Of a stretch of DNA of 64,000 nucleotides, positions 50,519-59,041 are shown one piece after another. Below the pieces are notes generated by a model. It searched no databases. It had not been told where the DNA came from and was given only the letters and a program-made list of their open reading frames with translations. The stretch's first letter is position 1; each line of letters opens with the position of its first letter. The stretch spans positions 1-64,000 of the forward strand of contig JACNKX010000119.1 in NCBI GenBank assembly GCA_014381825.1, given 5' to 3'. Position numbers and translations under genes: made by a program. Source of the DNA: Planctomycetota bacterium. GTDB lineage: Bacteria > Planctomycetota > Planctomycetia > Pirellulales > Pirellulaceae.

Positions 50519-51538
50519 TTATCGAATTGCGATCGGATTCCCGGGCGAGCCGGTTGCTCCCTTGAGTCGTAGCGGGCTGAACACAAAACAAAACTCGTAG
50601 ACTTCATCCGCAGCGAGTTGCTCCAGATCAAGGTTCTCGATGTGGTACACGCCGTTCTTTGTCAGGTCCCATTGATGAACAGGAAAACCAAGTTCCTCAC
50701 TTTCGTGTGGAACGGCCTCGATGGCCCAGGTGTCGGCTCCGATCATCGACACTTTGCGATCAGTCAAAAATTTGGCCGCCGCCAATCCGATTCCAGGCTC
50801 GCCCTCGCCGTACGCAAGGTTATCTTTCATCCACAACTTGCCGTGTCCCGTACGAATCAGGACGACGTCGCCTTCTTGAATCGTTAAGTTCGCCTTCTTC
50901 AGACAGGCTTCGAGTTCGTCGGGAGAGATGACGTATCCGGCGCGCAGCCGATCGGCTCCTCGCAGAGCACACACGTCGAGTAAGATGCCGCGTGTGAAAA
51001 AGACGCCGACGTTTTCGACGCCTAACTTTTTCAAGCCGTATGGATCTCCGAACTCGGACAGCTTGTTGCCGTTGTAAAAATAGTCTTCGCCCTCGACTCG
51101 CATCCCGACATGGCCGAGCCCATCGAACTGAGTTCCTACTTGACCGATTTCACCGCTGACGAGTTCATCATTCGAGACCATTTGATTCGCACCCATCGGG
51201 CCGCCTGTCGGTCGCCCTGGGATCGTCAGACTGAAATGTCGTTTACCGGGCAGCGGCATGCCGTGTTCGTACAAACGACCAAGCTGATAGATATCGCCAT
51301 CCTTGATCATCCGCGCGGCACTGACAACTTTTTCGGGTGTAAGCCGATTTGCGGCTCCACGCTGATCCTCGGCACCGAACTCGGACGGCCAGAACTTTTC
51401 GCCGATCACGCTTTTCGTCGCTGGCTGTGCCTGGGGATCACCACTGGCCCACGGCGAGACAGTTGCCAGGAAGGCTCCACAAACGATGCCGACGATGATC
51501 TTGCCGCAACCGGCGAAAAGCTTTGAATGCGTTTTCAT
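50519..51538 (-). CDS. Secreted cyclase-family hydrolase (kynurenine formamidase-like)
   Basis: 339 residues with a signal peptide (IIVGIVCGAFLATVSPWASG). The body fits the putative cyclase family: AEDQRGAANRLTPEKV, GQVGTQFDGLGHVG (the metal-binding HxGTHxDxPxH motif in its GTQFDxxGH form), LDVCALRG, DVVLIRTGHGK, ADTWAIEAVPHES and FCFVFSPLRLKGATGSP. Family members hydrolyse amides or lactones and include kynurenine formamidases. It lies between the NRAMP-like gene (24 bases downstream of it) and the repeat before LLM copy 2, on the same strand. It may open a lactone made by the flavin enzymes. That is inference. Confidence 0.9.
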   Translation of the reverse strand: MKTHSKLFAGCGKIIVGIVCGAFLATVSPWASGDPQAQPATKSVIGEKFWPSEFGAEDQRGAANRLTPEKVVSAARMIKDGDIYQLGRLYEHGMPLPGKRHFSLTIPGRPTGGPMGANQMVSNDELVSGEIGQVGTQFDGLGHVGMRVEGEDYFYNGNKLSEFGDPYGLKKLGVENVGVFFTRGILLDVCALRGADRLRAGYVISPDELEACLKKANLTIQEGDVVLIRTGHGKLWMKDNLAYGEGEPGIGLAAAKFLTDRKVSMIGADTWAIEAVPHESEELGFPVHQWDLTKNGVYHIENLDLEQLAADEVYEFCFVFSPLRLKGATGSPGNPIAIR

Positions 51539-51562
51539 AGTGTGTTTTCTCCTGTGGCGCGT

Positions 51563-53170
51563 TCACTGTTTTTCGAATGTGACTTCTAATCTCGAATTGA
51601 TCACCTTGGCAACGACCATGGCGATTACAAAGATGCCAACCATGCTACAAACGACGATGATTCGGTGCTCGTTATCCCAATATCCCTTGAGCCCCAGCGC
51701 GAGAAAAACGACCGCTGAGAGTACGTTCATTGCGATCTGCCACTTCGGCGGCTGCAAGCCGGACGGCAACACACGGCGGTCCATCCAGATCACCACAATA
51801 CAAATCAGACCGCACGACAGCACTCCCGTGAAGAGATTGATAGGCGTCAAAATCGCCAGCAACAATCGCGGCTTCTGCACGCGGATGGGATCAACGTCAC
51901 CTCCGTCTGTTGCGAGTTGATTTTGAACTACAGCATGCGGCTCGGTGCCCGGAAGTTCCAGCGTCGACTGACGAATGAAGAGCCAACCGAGCAGGAGCAA
52001 CGCGATGGGAGCACACCACGCGAGTACGGCTCGCTTGAGCTTCCGCGCTCGGACATTGGACCAGTCTTGAATGAACGACCGCACGATTTCGTCGGCGATG
52101 CTGCATGCGATCTCGACGGTACCGTAGAGCGTTCCCAGCATCGTCAGAAACGCTCCGGTTACGTACAGCGGCAACAAGAGCGAGTGAATTCGCGTAACGA
52201 AGCGCGCTTGCAAGTTGAGCAAATTATCCTCGTCCGGTACGACTTCTTCAGGACGAAGAACCATGGCACCGCAGGCGACAAATACTGCGCTAAACGCCAC
52301 GATCAGCGCGAAGCTGATCGCACAATCAACCAGTGGCGCGTTGATCCACTTACGGACTTCGTGATTCGGATCTGCGGCGATTTCTTCAAGCTGCTCGCGC
52401 GTTGCTCTGGCAGGCAGGACTCCCCACTGTTTTTCTCTGAGCCATGATGTATAGGCCAGATAGTCGAACCCAGCGCCACCGATCACCCCGACGTAACGTG
52501 TTGTCTCGACCCAAACAGAATGTCGCGCGATTTCGGGATATTTTTCCGGCAGCCAATCGGGATAAGACAACCGTTGCGGCACAATCCCGAAGATGAGTTC
52601 GAGCCAATTGGGATTGTAGAGAATCATGGTCAAGCCGGCACAACCGACCAATGCCGTGACGACGAACATTTGCACTCGTTCAAATACGGTGTAACCGCCG
52701 GTTGCCGAAAGCAAGAGAACTGCGGCCAAAAGCCCGGCACCCCAAACATAATCCATGCCACCTTGGAAGACGCCGCGAGTGCCGGTAACCCACGAGGCGA
52801 GGTTGCCGAGCACTCCACAGTGAAAACTGATCCAAATAGGAAGGCAAACCATCGCCATTAAAAAGAGCATGATCGGCAGCCAGCCACGAGGACCCGGTAG
52901 CTCGATCATTCGCTCGTACGGATGCACACCCGTTAGAATCATGTGCCGGCTCGTGGCAATCACGAGCCCCCACTTCAGTAGCGAGATGATCGCGAACAGG
53001 AACAGGATTCGATATCCGAACAACGCTCCGCCACGCGTCGAGAATATCAACTCGCCCGTGCCGATCGTCAGTGAAGCAATGATCGCCCCTGGTCCAAAGA
53101 TACACAGCCACTCGCGGAGATTTCGCGGTAAACAAGGGCGAGCGTTGTTACCAGGTTTCTGTTCGGGCAC
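51563..53170 (-). CDS. NRAMP-like transporter lacking the DPGN metal motif
   Basis: 535 residues from a GTG at 53170 with AGGAA eight bases upstream. About eleven hydrophobic helices are visible. The first reads FGPGAIIASLTIGTGELIFSTRGGALFGYR. In true NRAMP metal carriers this place holds DPGN with metal-binding Asp and Asn; here TGE stands there instead. It may therefore carry another ion or a small organic solute. Its gene is 24 bases upstream of the cyclase gene on the same strand, which suggests it imports the pathway substrate. That is inference from position. Confidence 0.87.
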   Translation of the reverse strand: MPEQKPGNNARPCLPRNLREWLCIFGPGAIIASLTIGTGELIFSTRGGALFGYRILFLFAIISLLKWGLVIATSRHMILTGVHPYERMIELPGPRGWLPIMLFLMAMVCLPIWISFHCGVLGNLASWVTGTRGVFQGGMDYVWGAGLLAAVLLLSATGGYTVFERVQMFVVTALVGCAGLTMILYNPNWLELIFGIVPQRLSYPDWLPEKYPEIARHSVWVETTRYVGVIGGAGFDYLAYTSWLREKQWGVLPARATREQLEEIAADPNHEVRKWINAPLVDCAISFALIVAFSAVFVACGAMVLRPEEVVPDEDNLLNLQARFVTRIHSLLLPLYVTGAFLTMLGTLYGTVEIACSIADEIVRSFIQDWSNVRARKLKRAVLAWCAPIALLLLGWLFIRQSTLELPGTEPHAVVQNQLATDGGDVDPIRVQKPRLLLAILTPINLFTGVLSCGLICIVVIWMDRRVLPSGLQPPKWQIAMNVLSAVVFLALGLKGYWDNEHRIIVVCSMVGIFVIAMVVAKVINSRLEVTFEKQ

Positions 53171-53224
53171 CGCGTCGATTCCTAGGCTCTATGGTCGTCT
53201 TTCGCTCCGAGGCTGTGAATAAAT

Positions 53225-53300
53225 CGTTGGAGTCCAGGCTTTAGCCTGTCTGCGTGGGCTTTCGCCCGATAAAAGGCACGCTAAAGCGTGGACTCCAACG
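53225..53300. repeat. Palindromic element, family A copy 3 (cloverleaf)
   Basis: A perfect 12-base outer stem (CGTTGGAGTCCA at 53225-53236 with TGGACTCCAACG at 53289-53300) encloses three hairpins: CAGGC-TTTA-GCCTG, GGGC-TTTC-GCCC (53256-53267) and CACGC-TAAA-GCGTG (53277-53290). Drawn out, this is a four-way, tRNA-like cloverleaf, but it has no tRNA consensus and no tRNA function is implied. It lies between the NRAMP-like start and the dehydrogenase stop. Confidence 0.85.
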
Positions 53301-53370
53301 AATCGCATCAATTAATTCACAGCCTCTCCGCGAAGAATCACATTTGTCGCGGAGTGAAAAACGAGCGTGT

Positions 53371-54366
53371 CTACCATTTCCAGCCGTCCTGCAGTTCACG
53401 GTTGATGACTGCGTCCGCAGGCCACTCGCCCGAGTGCAGTTTGATAATGCAATCAGCTGCTTCAATCCCCATGTCGTCTTGTGACTTGGTGTCGCTGCCT
53501 GCGATATGCGGTGTGCAAACGACTTGTTCCATCTGAAACAGCGGGTTGTCTGGCGAAGGCGGTTCTTGTTCAAAGCAATCCAAGCCGGCACCGCGCAAGT
53601 GCCCACTCTCCAACGCCACGATCAGCTCGGACTCTACGACAAGCCCGCCCCGAGCCGTGTTGATCAGGATGCTATCGGGTTTCATCTTTGCAAACGCAGC
53701 TTGATCAAATCTCCCGCGAGTTTCATCGTTCAGCGGGCAATGAATGCTCAGATAATCCGAGCGAGCCAATAGCTCGTCGAAATCGACGAGTTCGATCTTG
53801 TGTTCTCGGACGAAGTCATCATTGGGATTCGTCTCGGTCGCGATGAGCTGCGCGCCCAGCGACCCAGCGCGGATCGCGAAACTTCGCCCAATTCGTCCCA
53901 GCCCCAGAATTCCGATCGTCGTGCCACGAATGGGATAGGACTGCTGCATCGGCCACTCACCCGCTCGAGCCTTGCAGTCATTGAAGGTTAACCGCTTGGC
54001 TGTGGCCAACAACAACATCAACGCATGCTCCGCGACAGATTCGTGATTCGCGGTCGGAGTGATCGTAAGCACGACTTTGTGGGCAGTGGCTGCCGCGACG
54101 TCGACTTTATCGTAGCCAACTCCCGATCGAGCGATCACGCGCAATTTCGGCAGAGCCGCCAATGCACTCTTCGAAAACACTTCTCCACCTGCAATGACTG
54201 CATCGCACACACTCAACTCGTCGATCGTTTCTTCTAAACTGCAAAGTCCGCGAGTGAAGACCGGGTTTTTGGGATAGGCAACATCGAAGCCGGCCGCGTT
54301 CAGCATTTCGACGTACCGGGTTTCCTTGTGCAGCATGACTTCGGGCGTAATCAAAACAACGGGCAT
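53371..54366 (-). CDS. D-2-hydroxyacid dehydrogenase, copy 1
   Basis: 331 residues from an ATG with GGAGA seven bases upstream. NAD-binding GLGRIGR (in GILGLGRIGRSFAI), catalytic Arg in NTARGG, Glu in CFEQEP and His in TPHIAG are all in place, as in phosphoglycerate dehydrogenase-type enzymes. It reduces 2-keto acids to D-2-hydroxyacids or the reverse, with NAD(H). It is one of two such genes (the other is 54465) upstream of the cyclase and transporter, on the same strand. They may reduce the aldolase products or oxidise a hydroxyacid substrate. The substrate is unknown. Confidence 0.94.
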   Translation of the reverse strand: MPVVLITPEVMLHKETRYVEMLNAAGFDVAYPKNPVFTRGLCSLEETIDELSVCDAVIAGGEVFSKSALAALPKLRVIARSGVGYDKVDVAAATAHKVVLTITPTANHESVAEHALMLLLATAKRLTFNDCKARAGEWPMQQSYPIRGTTIGILGLGRIGRSFAIRAGSLGAQLIATETNPNDDFVREHKIELVDFDELLARSDYLSIHCPLNDETRGRFDQAAFAKMKPDSILINTARGGLVVESELIVALESGHLRGAGLDCFEQEPPSPDNPLFQMEQVVCTPHIAGSDTKSQDDMGIEAADCIIKLHSGEWPADAVINRELQDGWKW

Positions 54367-54464
54367 TCAAGGGTCTCCGGTGCAATGAAGAGGCGAGCGG
54401 CAATCGATTACAGCGACAAGCGCGATCGCAAGCATATCGGTCGATAAACGCGCACGCAACTTAC

Positions 54465-55499
54465 TCAGCGCGTCAAAGGATATCGTGGCTCGACTTCGGG
54501 ATTCACAATGCGATCCATATTGGGCCAGCGATTCGACAACACAGCAACTAGGTTCGCCACCGAACCGTATCCAACCCCACGACTCGAATCGACTGAGAAT
54601 GCTGCGACATGCGGAGTAAACACGACGTTTTGCATTTGAAACAGACGATGTGTTGGTGGTTCGGGTCGAGATTGATGTACATCGACGACGGCGAACGTAT
54701 CGAGCCCGGCACCGGACAGATGACCCGCGTCAAGAACATCGGCGAGCGCGTTTTCATCAACGATTGCGCCTCGCGCAGTATTGATCAGAACGCCGCCCGG
54801 TTTCATCTTCAAAAGTGCGTCTTTGTCGAGCAAATGCCGTGTCTCGTCGTTGAGTGGCAGATGTAGCGAGACGAAGTCTGACTCCGCTAACAATTGTTCC
54901 ATCTCTACCATTTGAATTCCCAACGACGCAGCTTCCAGATCGACTGCGGACATGTTTCTACGCGTGGCCAGAATGCGCATTCCAAACCCTGCCGCGCGCC
55001 GCGCCATCGCTCGCGCCGAACCACCGAATCCGACCAAGCCCAGCGTGCGGCCTGGCAGCCGGCGTAACGGTCGGCACTGTTGACGAGCCTCATGGTATCT
55101 GGCCTCAAGCATGCAAATGCGCATTTCGTTCAGCCTGCGAGCAACGGCCAATAGCAGGGCGAAAGCGTGATCAGCTTGTTCCTCGAAACAGAAGTCCGGC
55201 ACATTGGCTACGACAATGCCGCAGTCGGTTGCCGCGGCAACGTCGATCTTGTCCGTTCCGGCGCCAAGACGGCAGACGACGCGGCATCGTTGCATCGCGG
55301 TGATGGCTTCCGCCGACAACGACTGGGAAACCACCATCGCCGCGTCGGCATCTCGGACGTTGTCGATCAACGTTGCCTGTGAGAACACTTCGACGCAAAC
55401 CGGCACGATCCCATGCTGGTCGTACTTCTCTTGCTCGAAGCTGGTAACCGGAAACGACTCTGCGTTCAGACGCACGATTTTGAAATCGGAGAAATTCAT
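54465..55499 (-). CDS. D-2-hydroxyacid dehydrogenase, copy 2 (altered Rossmann motif)
   Basis: 344 residues. The fold resembles CtBP-type dehydrogenases: VVCRLGAGTDKIDV, DHAFALLLAVARRL, catalytic Arg in NTARGA, a Glu in SRPEPP and His in TPHVAA. The dinucleotide motif reads GFGGSA in GLVGFGGSARAM, where most have GxGxxG. The third Gly is Ala, so cofactor preference may differ. It follows the dehydratase gene (66 bases apart) and precedes copy 1 by 98 bases on the same strand. A paired oxidation-reduction role with copy 1 is plausible but unproven. Confidence 0.9.
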   Translation of the reverse strand: MNFSDFKIVRLNAESFPVTSFEQEKYDQHGIVPVCVEVFSQATLIDNVRDADAAMVVSQSLSAEAITAMQRCRVVCRLGAGTDKIDVAAATDCGIVVANVPDFCFEEQADHAFALLLAVARRLNEMRICMLEARYHEARQQCRPLRRLPGRTLGLVGFGGSARAMARRAAGFGMRILATRRNMSAVDLEAASLGIQMVEMEQLLAESDFVSLHLPLNDETRHLLDKDALLKMKPGGVLINTARGAIVDENALADVLDAGHLSGAGLDTFAVVDVHQSRPEPPTHRLFQMQNVVFTPHVAAFSVDSSRGVGYGSVANLVAVLSNRWPNMDRIVNPEVEPRYPLTR

Positions 55500-55564
55500 T
55501 GTGGTAGCCGGGCTCGTGAGAGCTCGGGGCGCTGGGGGGAACAGAAGTCTCGCGACTTCGGCTA

Positions 55565-56728
55565 CTATGCGACGCGGAACTTTTTCACAAATCCTTCATC
55601 AAGCTCCACTCCAATGCCCGGTCCCTGCGGAGGCCGAACAAATCCTCCCGTCTCTTTCACTTGCTCACGGATACCGAGCGGCTCAGTCAACAAGTGTTCG
55701 TGAAATAAGTTCGGCGTTGTGTCGTATTCTAACATGGGTTCAAACTGGTGAAGTCCACCCGGAATGTCTGGAATCACTGATACCAAATGCATATCGACGG
55801 CGATTAGAACATCGGATCCCCAGACGTGTGGAATGACGGGAGTTCCAAATGCGTGAGTCAGCGACAGGATCTTCATGAACTCGCTAATGCCGCCCGTTGC
55901 AGCCACTTCCGGTTGAAGAATATCGACGCAGCGGCGAGTCAGCAGTTCGCGGTGACCGAAGCGCGTCCATTCGGCTTCGCCGCCAGCAATGTTGATGCCC
56001 GGCAACGCTGCGCGGATTGCTCGATAGCCCTCGTAGTCTTCCGGCATCACTGGCTCCTCGAACCAGTAGAAGCCCAGATCCCGTAGCGATTGTCCAAGTT
56101 GAATCGCCTCGCCCACTGTGTAGGCGTGGTTTGCGTCGGCCATCAGCTTGAATCCATCGCCCGCGCCCCGCCGGACTGCCGCGGCAAGTTCCTTGTCCCG
56201 TTCAACGCCCATGCCAATTTTCATTTTCGCGGCGGTGAACCCCATCTCGACAATTTGGGCGACCTCGTCTTCATAAACAGCGGGCAAGTCGTCGCACTTG
56301 CGAAACATCATCCCGTAACCGTAGGCGACAAACTGGTCGCGGGCCTTTCCGCCGAGCAACTGATACAGAGGCAGCGACGAGACTTTGCCGAATATATCCC
56401 ACAGCGCTATATCGATTCCGGACAAGCAACAAATCGGCAGGCCCTTCTGTCCATGATCGCGCACCGCGTTATAGACCTCATGCCAGATCACGTTGATGTC
56501 GAGCGGATTTCGTCCAACGACCAGTGGTTTAAGAACATGATTGACGATGGCCTGATTGGCGAAGGCAAAGTTTCCCGCTCCAAAGATCTCACCGATTCCA
56601 GTGATGCCTTCGTCGGTGTGTACTTTGATTAAGTGAGCCGTCCGTTTGTCGTAGTACCCTTGGGCAAACCCAAGCTCGTACTCCATATCATGCTGAAGGA
56701 TGATGGATTCAATGTCCGTGATTCGCAT
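55565..56728 (-). CDS. Mandelate racemase/muconate lactonizing enzyme-type dehydratase
   Basis: 387 residues from the ATG at 56728. A TTG at 56770 extends the frame but lacks value. Enolase-superfamily residues are all present: Lys168 and Lys170 (AAKMKIG), Asp198 (ADAN), Glu224 (FEEP), Glu251 (GGE) and His301 (IPHVWGSD). The pattern of KxK plus His on the last strand is the mandelate racemase subgroup, which contains sugar-acid dehydratases such as galactarate or gluconate type. The product would be a 2-keto-3-deoxy acid, a substrate class of HpaI aldolases such as 43680. It heads the minus-strand catabolic run. Confidence 0.94.
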   Translation of the reverse strand: MRITDIESIILQHDMEYELGFAQGYYDKRTAHLIKVHTDEGITGIGEIFGAGNFAFANQAIVNHVLKPLVVGRNPLDINVIWHEVYNAVRDHGQKGLPICCLSGIDIALWDIFGKVSSLPLYQLLGGKARDQFVAYGYGMMFRKCDDLPAVYEDEVAQIVEMGFTAAKMKIGMGVERDKELAAAVRRGAGDGFKLMADANHAYTVGEAIQLGQSLRDLGFYWFEEPVMPEDYEGYRAIRAALPGINIAGGEAEWTRFGHRELLTRRCVDILQPEVAATGGISEFMKILSLTHAFGTPVIPHVWGSDVLIAVDMHLVSVIPDIPGGLHQFEPMLEYDTTPNLFHEHLLTEPLGIREQVKETGGFVRPPQGPGIGVELDEGFVKKFRVA

Positions 56729-57059
56729 TTCGGATGTCTCGTTTCCTGTAGTCCAAGTCAATCGATTCAATTCTATCGGTTTTCATGATGCTACAAGAAA
56801 CTATCCGCCACCGTACGTCAATCGGAGGCTCAGGATCCCAGTTCGCATGGTGGATCTTGCAACTTGCGTCGATTACATTCGGCAAGACAGCGAGTTACCT
56901 CAACTCGCTGATATCGCGAAGACGCTGCCGTCGAGCGAGGAATGCATGAATTCGGGAGGCTGCCTATTATTGGCCACCGAGTTTATGCTCAAGTCCCCTC
57001 GACACGTCTTGTTCCCGATCAACCAATGACATCGCTCAATCTATACGGAGCAGAATGAA
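56729..57059. other. Intergenic region upstream of the dehydratase and sulfatase
   Basis: About 330 bases between the divergent dehydratase and sulfatase. A frame of about 109 codons spans it and the dehydratase start but shows no family likeness. It must carry promoters for both genes. No repeat was recognised. Confidence 0.5.
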
Positions 57060-58850
57060 ATGCCGCTAGTTGCAAGAACGTCTTTACGCACCGTTTGTAG
57101 CTGTCTGGCGTTGTACGCAGGCATTGTCGCGTTGCTGCCCAAAGCCCTTGATGCGAACGACAATCCAAACGTTGTCGTGATCCTTACCGATGATCAGGGT
57201 TGGGGCGACCTGAGCCTGAATGGCAACACCAATCTCAGCACACCGAACATCGATTCGCTGGCTCGCGATGGTGCGAGCTTTGACCGGTTTTACGTCTGCC
57301 CGGTTTGCTCGCCCACGCGAGCGGAGTTCCTCACCGGTCGATACCACCCACGAAGCGGTGTCTACAGTACGTCCGCAGGTGGCGAGCGAATGAACTTGGG
57401 CGAAATGACGATCGGCGACACATTCCAAGCCGCTGGATATGCGACGGGAGCATTCGGCAAGTGGCATAACGGGATGCAGTATCCGTATCATCCCAACGGG
57501 CGCGGCTTTGACGAGTATTACGGCTTTTGCAGCGGTCATTGGGGCGACTACTTCAGCCCGCCGCTTGAACATAACGGCAAGATCGTGAAGGGAGACAGCT
57601 TCATCATCGACGATCTCACGAACAAAGCCATGGCATTCATGGAAGCCAACAAAGACAAGCCGTTCTTCGCTTACCTGCCCTACAACACGCCTCACTCGCC
57701 GATGCAGGTTCCCGATCGCTTCTGGGACAAATTCAAAGACAAAGAACTCGCGATGCACAACCGCGACCCAAAGAAGGAAAATATCGGACACATTCGATGC
57801 GCGTTAGCGATGTGCGAGAACATTGATTGGAATGTTGGTCGAATTCTGGAGAAGCTTGATTCGCTTGGCATCGGCGACAATACGATCGTTGTTTACTTCT
57901 GTGACAACGGCCCCAATGGAACTCGTTGGAACGGTGGCATGAAAGGACGCAAGGGATCGACAGACGAAGGTGGCGTTCGTTCGCCACTATTGATGCGTTG
58001 GCCTGGTCACATTCCAGGCGGCATGAAAGTCATTCCCATTGCAGCCGCCATCGACTTGTTGCCGACGTTGGCTGAACTCGCCGATGTTCCGATCGCCAGC
58101 CAGAAGCCACTTGACGGCACAAGCTTGAAGCCGCTATTCGCTCCAGGCGAATTGCTATGGCCTAATCGAACGATCATTTCGCACTGGAACAAAAAGGTTA
58201 GCGTTCGCAACCAACGCTATCGCCTGGATCACCAGGGAAAGCTGTTCGATATCAAAGCTGATCCCGGGCAGAACACCGACGTTTCCAAAAGACATCCAGA
58301 CCTCTTCGCTAAGCTCACAAAAGAGGCCGAGACGTTCAGACGGGAAGTGTTGGAAGGTTACAACGATGACGACCGGCCGTTCCTGATCGGACATTCCGAA
58401 TACAAATACACTCAGATCCCCGCGCGTGATGGCACTGCCCGCGGCAACATTAAACGCTCCAACCGATTCCCTAATTGCTCGTTCTTCTCGAATTGGATCA
58501 GCGTTGACGACAAGATCACATGGGAATCCGAAGTCGGGGCAACCGGCAATTACGAAGTCGAGCTTCACTACGCTTGCCCAAAACCAGACATTGGTTCGAC
58601 GATCGAGTTAAGCTTCAACGACGACAAGCTAGTCAGCAAGATTGCCGAAGCTCACGATCCGCCACTTCGCGGGGATGAGAATGATCGGGTAAAGCGGCAA
58701 GAGTCGTACGTCAAGGATTTCAAAGCGATGTCGCTCGGCACGATCCAGCTGCAGAAAGGCCAAGGTACACTAACGCTGCGAGCGACCGAGATGCCAGGCA
58801 AGCAGGTGATGGAGTTTCGGCTGTTGATGCTGACGCGCGTGAGTGACTGA
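57060..58850 (+). CDS. Secreted arylsulfatase with C-terminal beta domain
   Basis: 596 residues with a signal segment ([19 protein letters not shown]). The start ATG has GGAG nine bases upstream. Metal residues Asp44-Asp45 and the formylglycine site Cys83-Ser-Pro-Thr-Arg87 (AEFLTG) are standard. [18 protein letters not shown] and [20 protein letters not shown] complete the active site. Residues about 455-596 form an added beta domain that could bind carbohydrate. It is divergent from the dehydratase and upstream of an acetylesterase and a dual lactamase-fold protein. The natural substrate is unknown. Confidence 0.95.
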   Translation: MPLVARTSLRTVCSCLALYAGIVALLPKALDANDNPNVVVILTDDQGWGDLSLNGNTNLSTPNIDSLARDGASFDRFYVCPVCSPTRAEFLTGRYHPRSGVYSTSAGGERMNLGEMTIGDTFQAAGYATGAFGKWHNGMQYPYHPNGRGFDEYYGFCSGHWGDYFSPPLEHNGKIVKGDSFIIDDLTNKAMAFMEANKDKPFFAYLPYNTPHSPMQVPDRFWDKFKDKELAMHNRDPKKENIGHIRCALAMCENIDWNVGRILEKLDSLGIGDNTIVVYFCDNGPNGTRWNGGMKGRKGSTDEGGVRSPLLMRWPGHIPGGMKVIPIAAAIDLLPTLAELADVPIASQKPLDGTSLKPLFAPGELLWPNRTIISHWNKKVSVRNQRYRLDHQGKLFDIKADPGQNTDVSKRHPDLFAKLTKEAETFRREVLEGYNDDDRPFLIGHSEYKYTQIPARDGTARGNIKRSNRFPNCSFFSNWISVDDKITWESEVGATGNYEVELHYACPKPDIGSTIELSFNDDKLVSKIAEAHDPPLRGDENDRVKRQESYVKDFKAMSLGTIQLQKGQGTLTLRATEMPGKQVMEFRLLMLTRVSD

Positions 58851-58917
58851 CGTGCCTATCGTAATCGCCTGGCCGGGATTGTATATTCGAGCCCGGCGTT
58901 TCGAACGATCCACACCT

Positions 58918-58995
58918 TGAGCCGAAGCGCTAGCCTCGGGCCGAGTCCATGAAACCCGTGCTATACCGAGACCTGCGGCTAGCGCCGTCGGCTTA
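58918..58995. repeat. Palindromic element, family B copy 2
   Basis: Left arm TGAGCCGAAGCGCTAGCC pairs imperfectly with the right arm GGCTAGCGCCGTCGGCTTA (58977-58995). They share the GCGCTAGC core of family B. It lies between the sulfatase stop and the acetylesterase start. Confidence 0.7.
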
Positions 58996-59041
58996 CACAA
59001 GTGCATCGCACGGTATTGAAACCACTATAAGGGAGCCTCTC

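Noticed and set aside
53225-53300. A tRNA-like fold
   Set aside because: The cloverleaf has no T-loop GTTC, no anticodon-arm pattern and no CCA end; it is a repeat.
56700-57029. A 109-codon frame across the dehydratase start
   Set aside because: No family likeness or ribosome site; it overlaps the dehydratase start.
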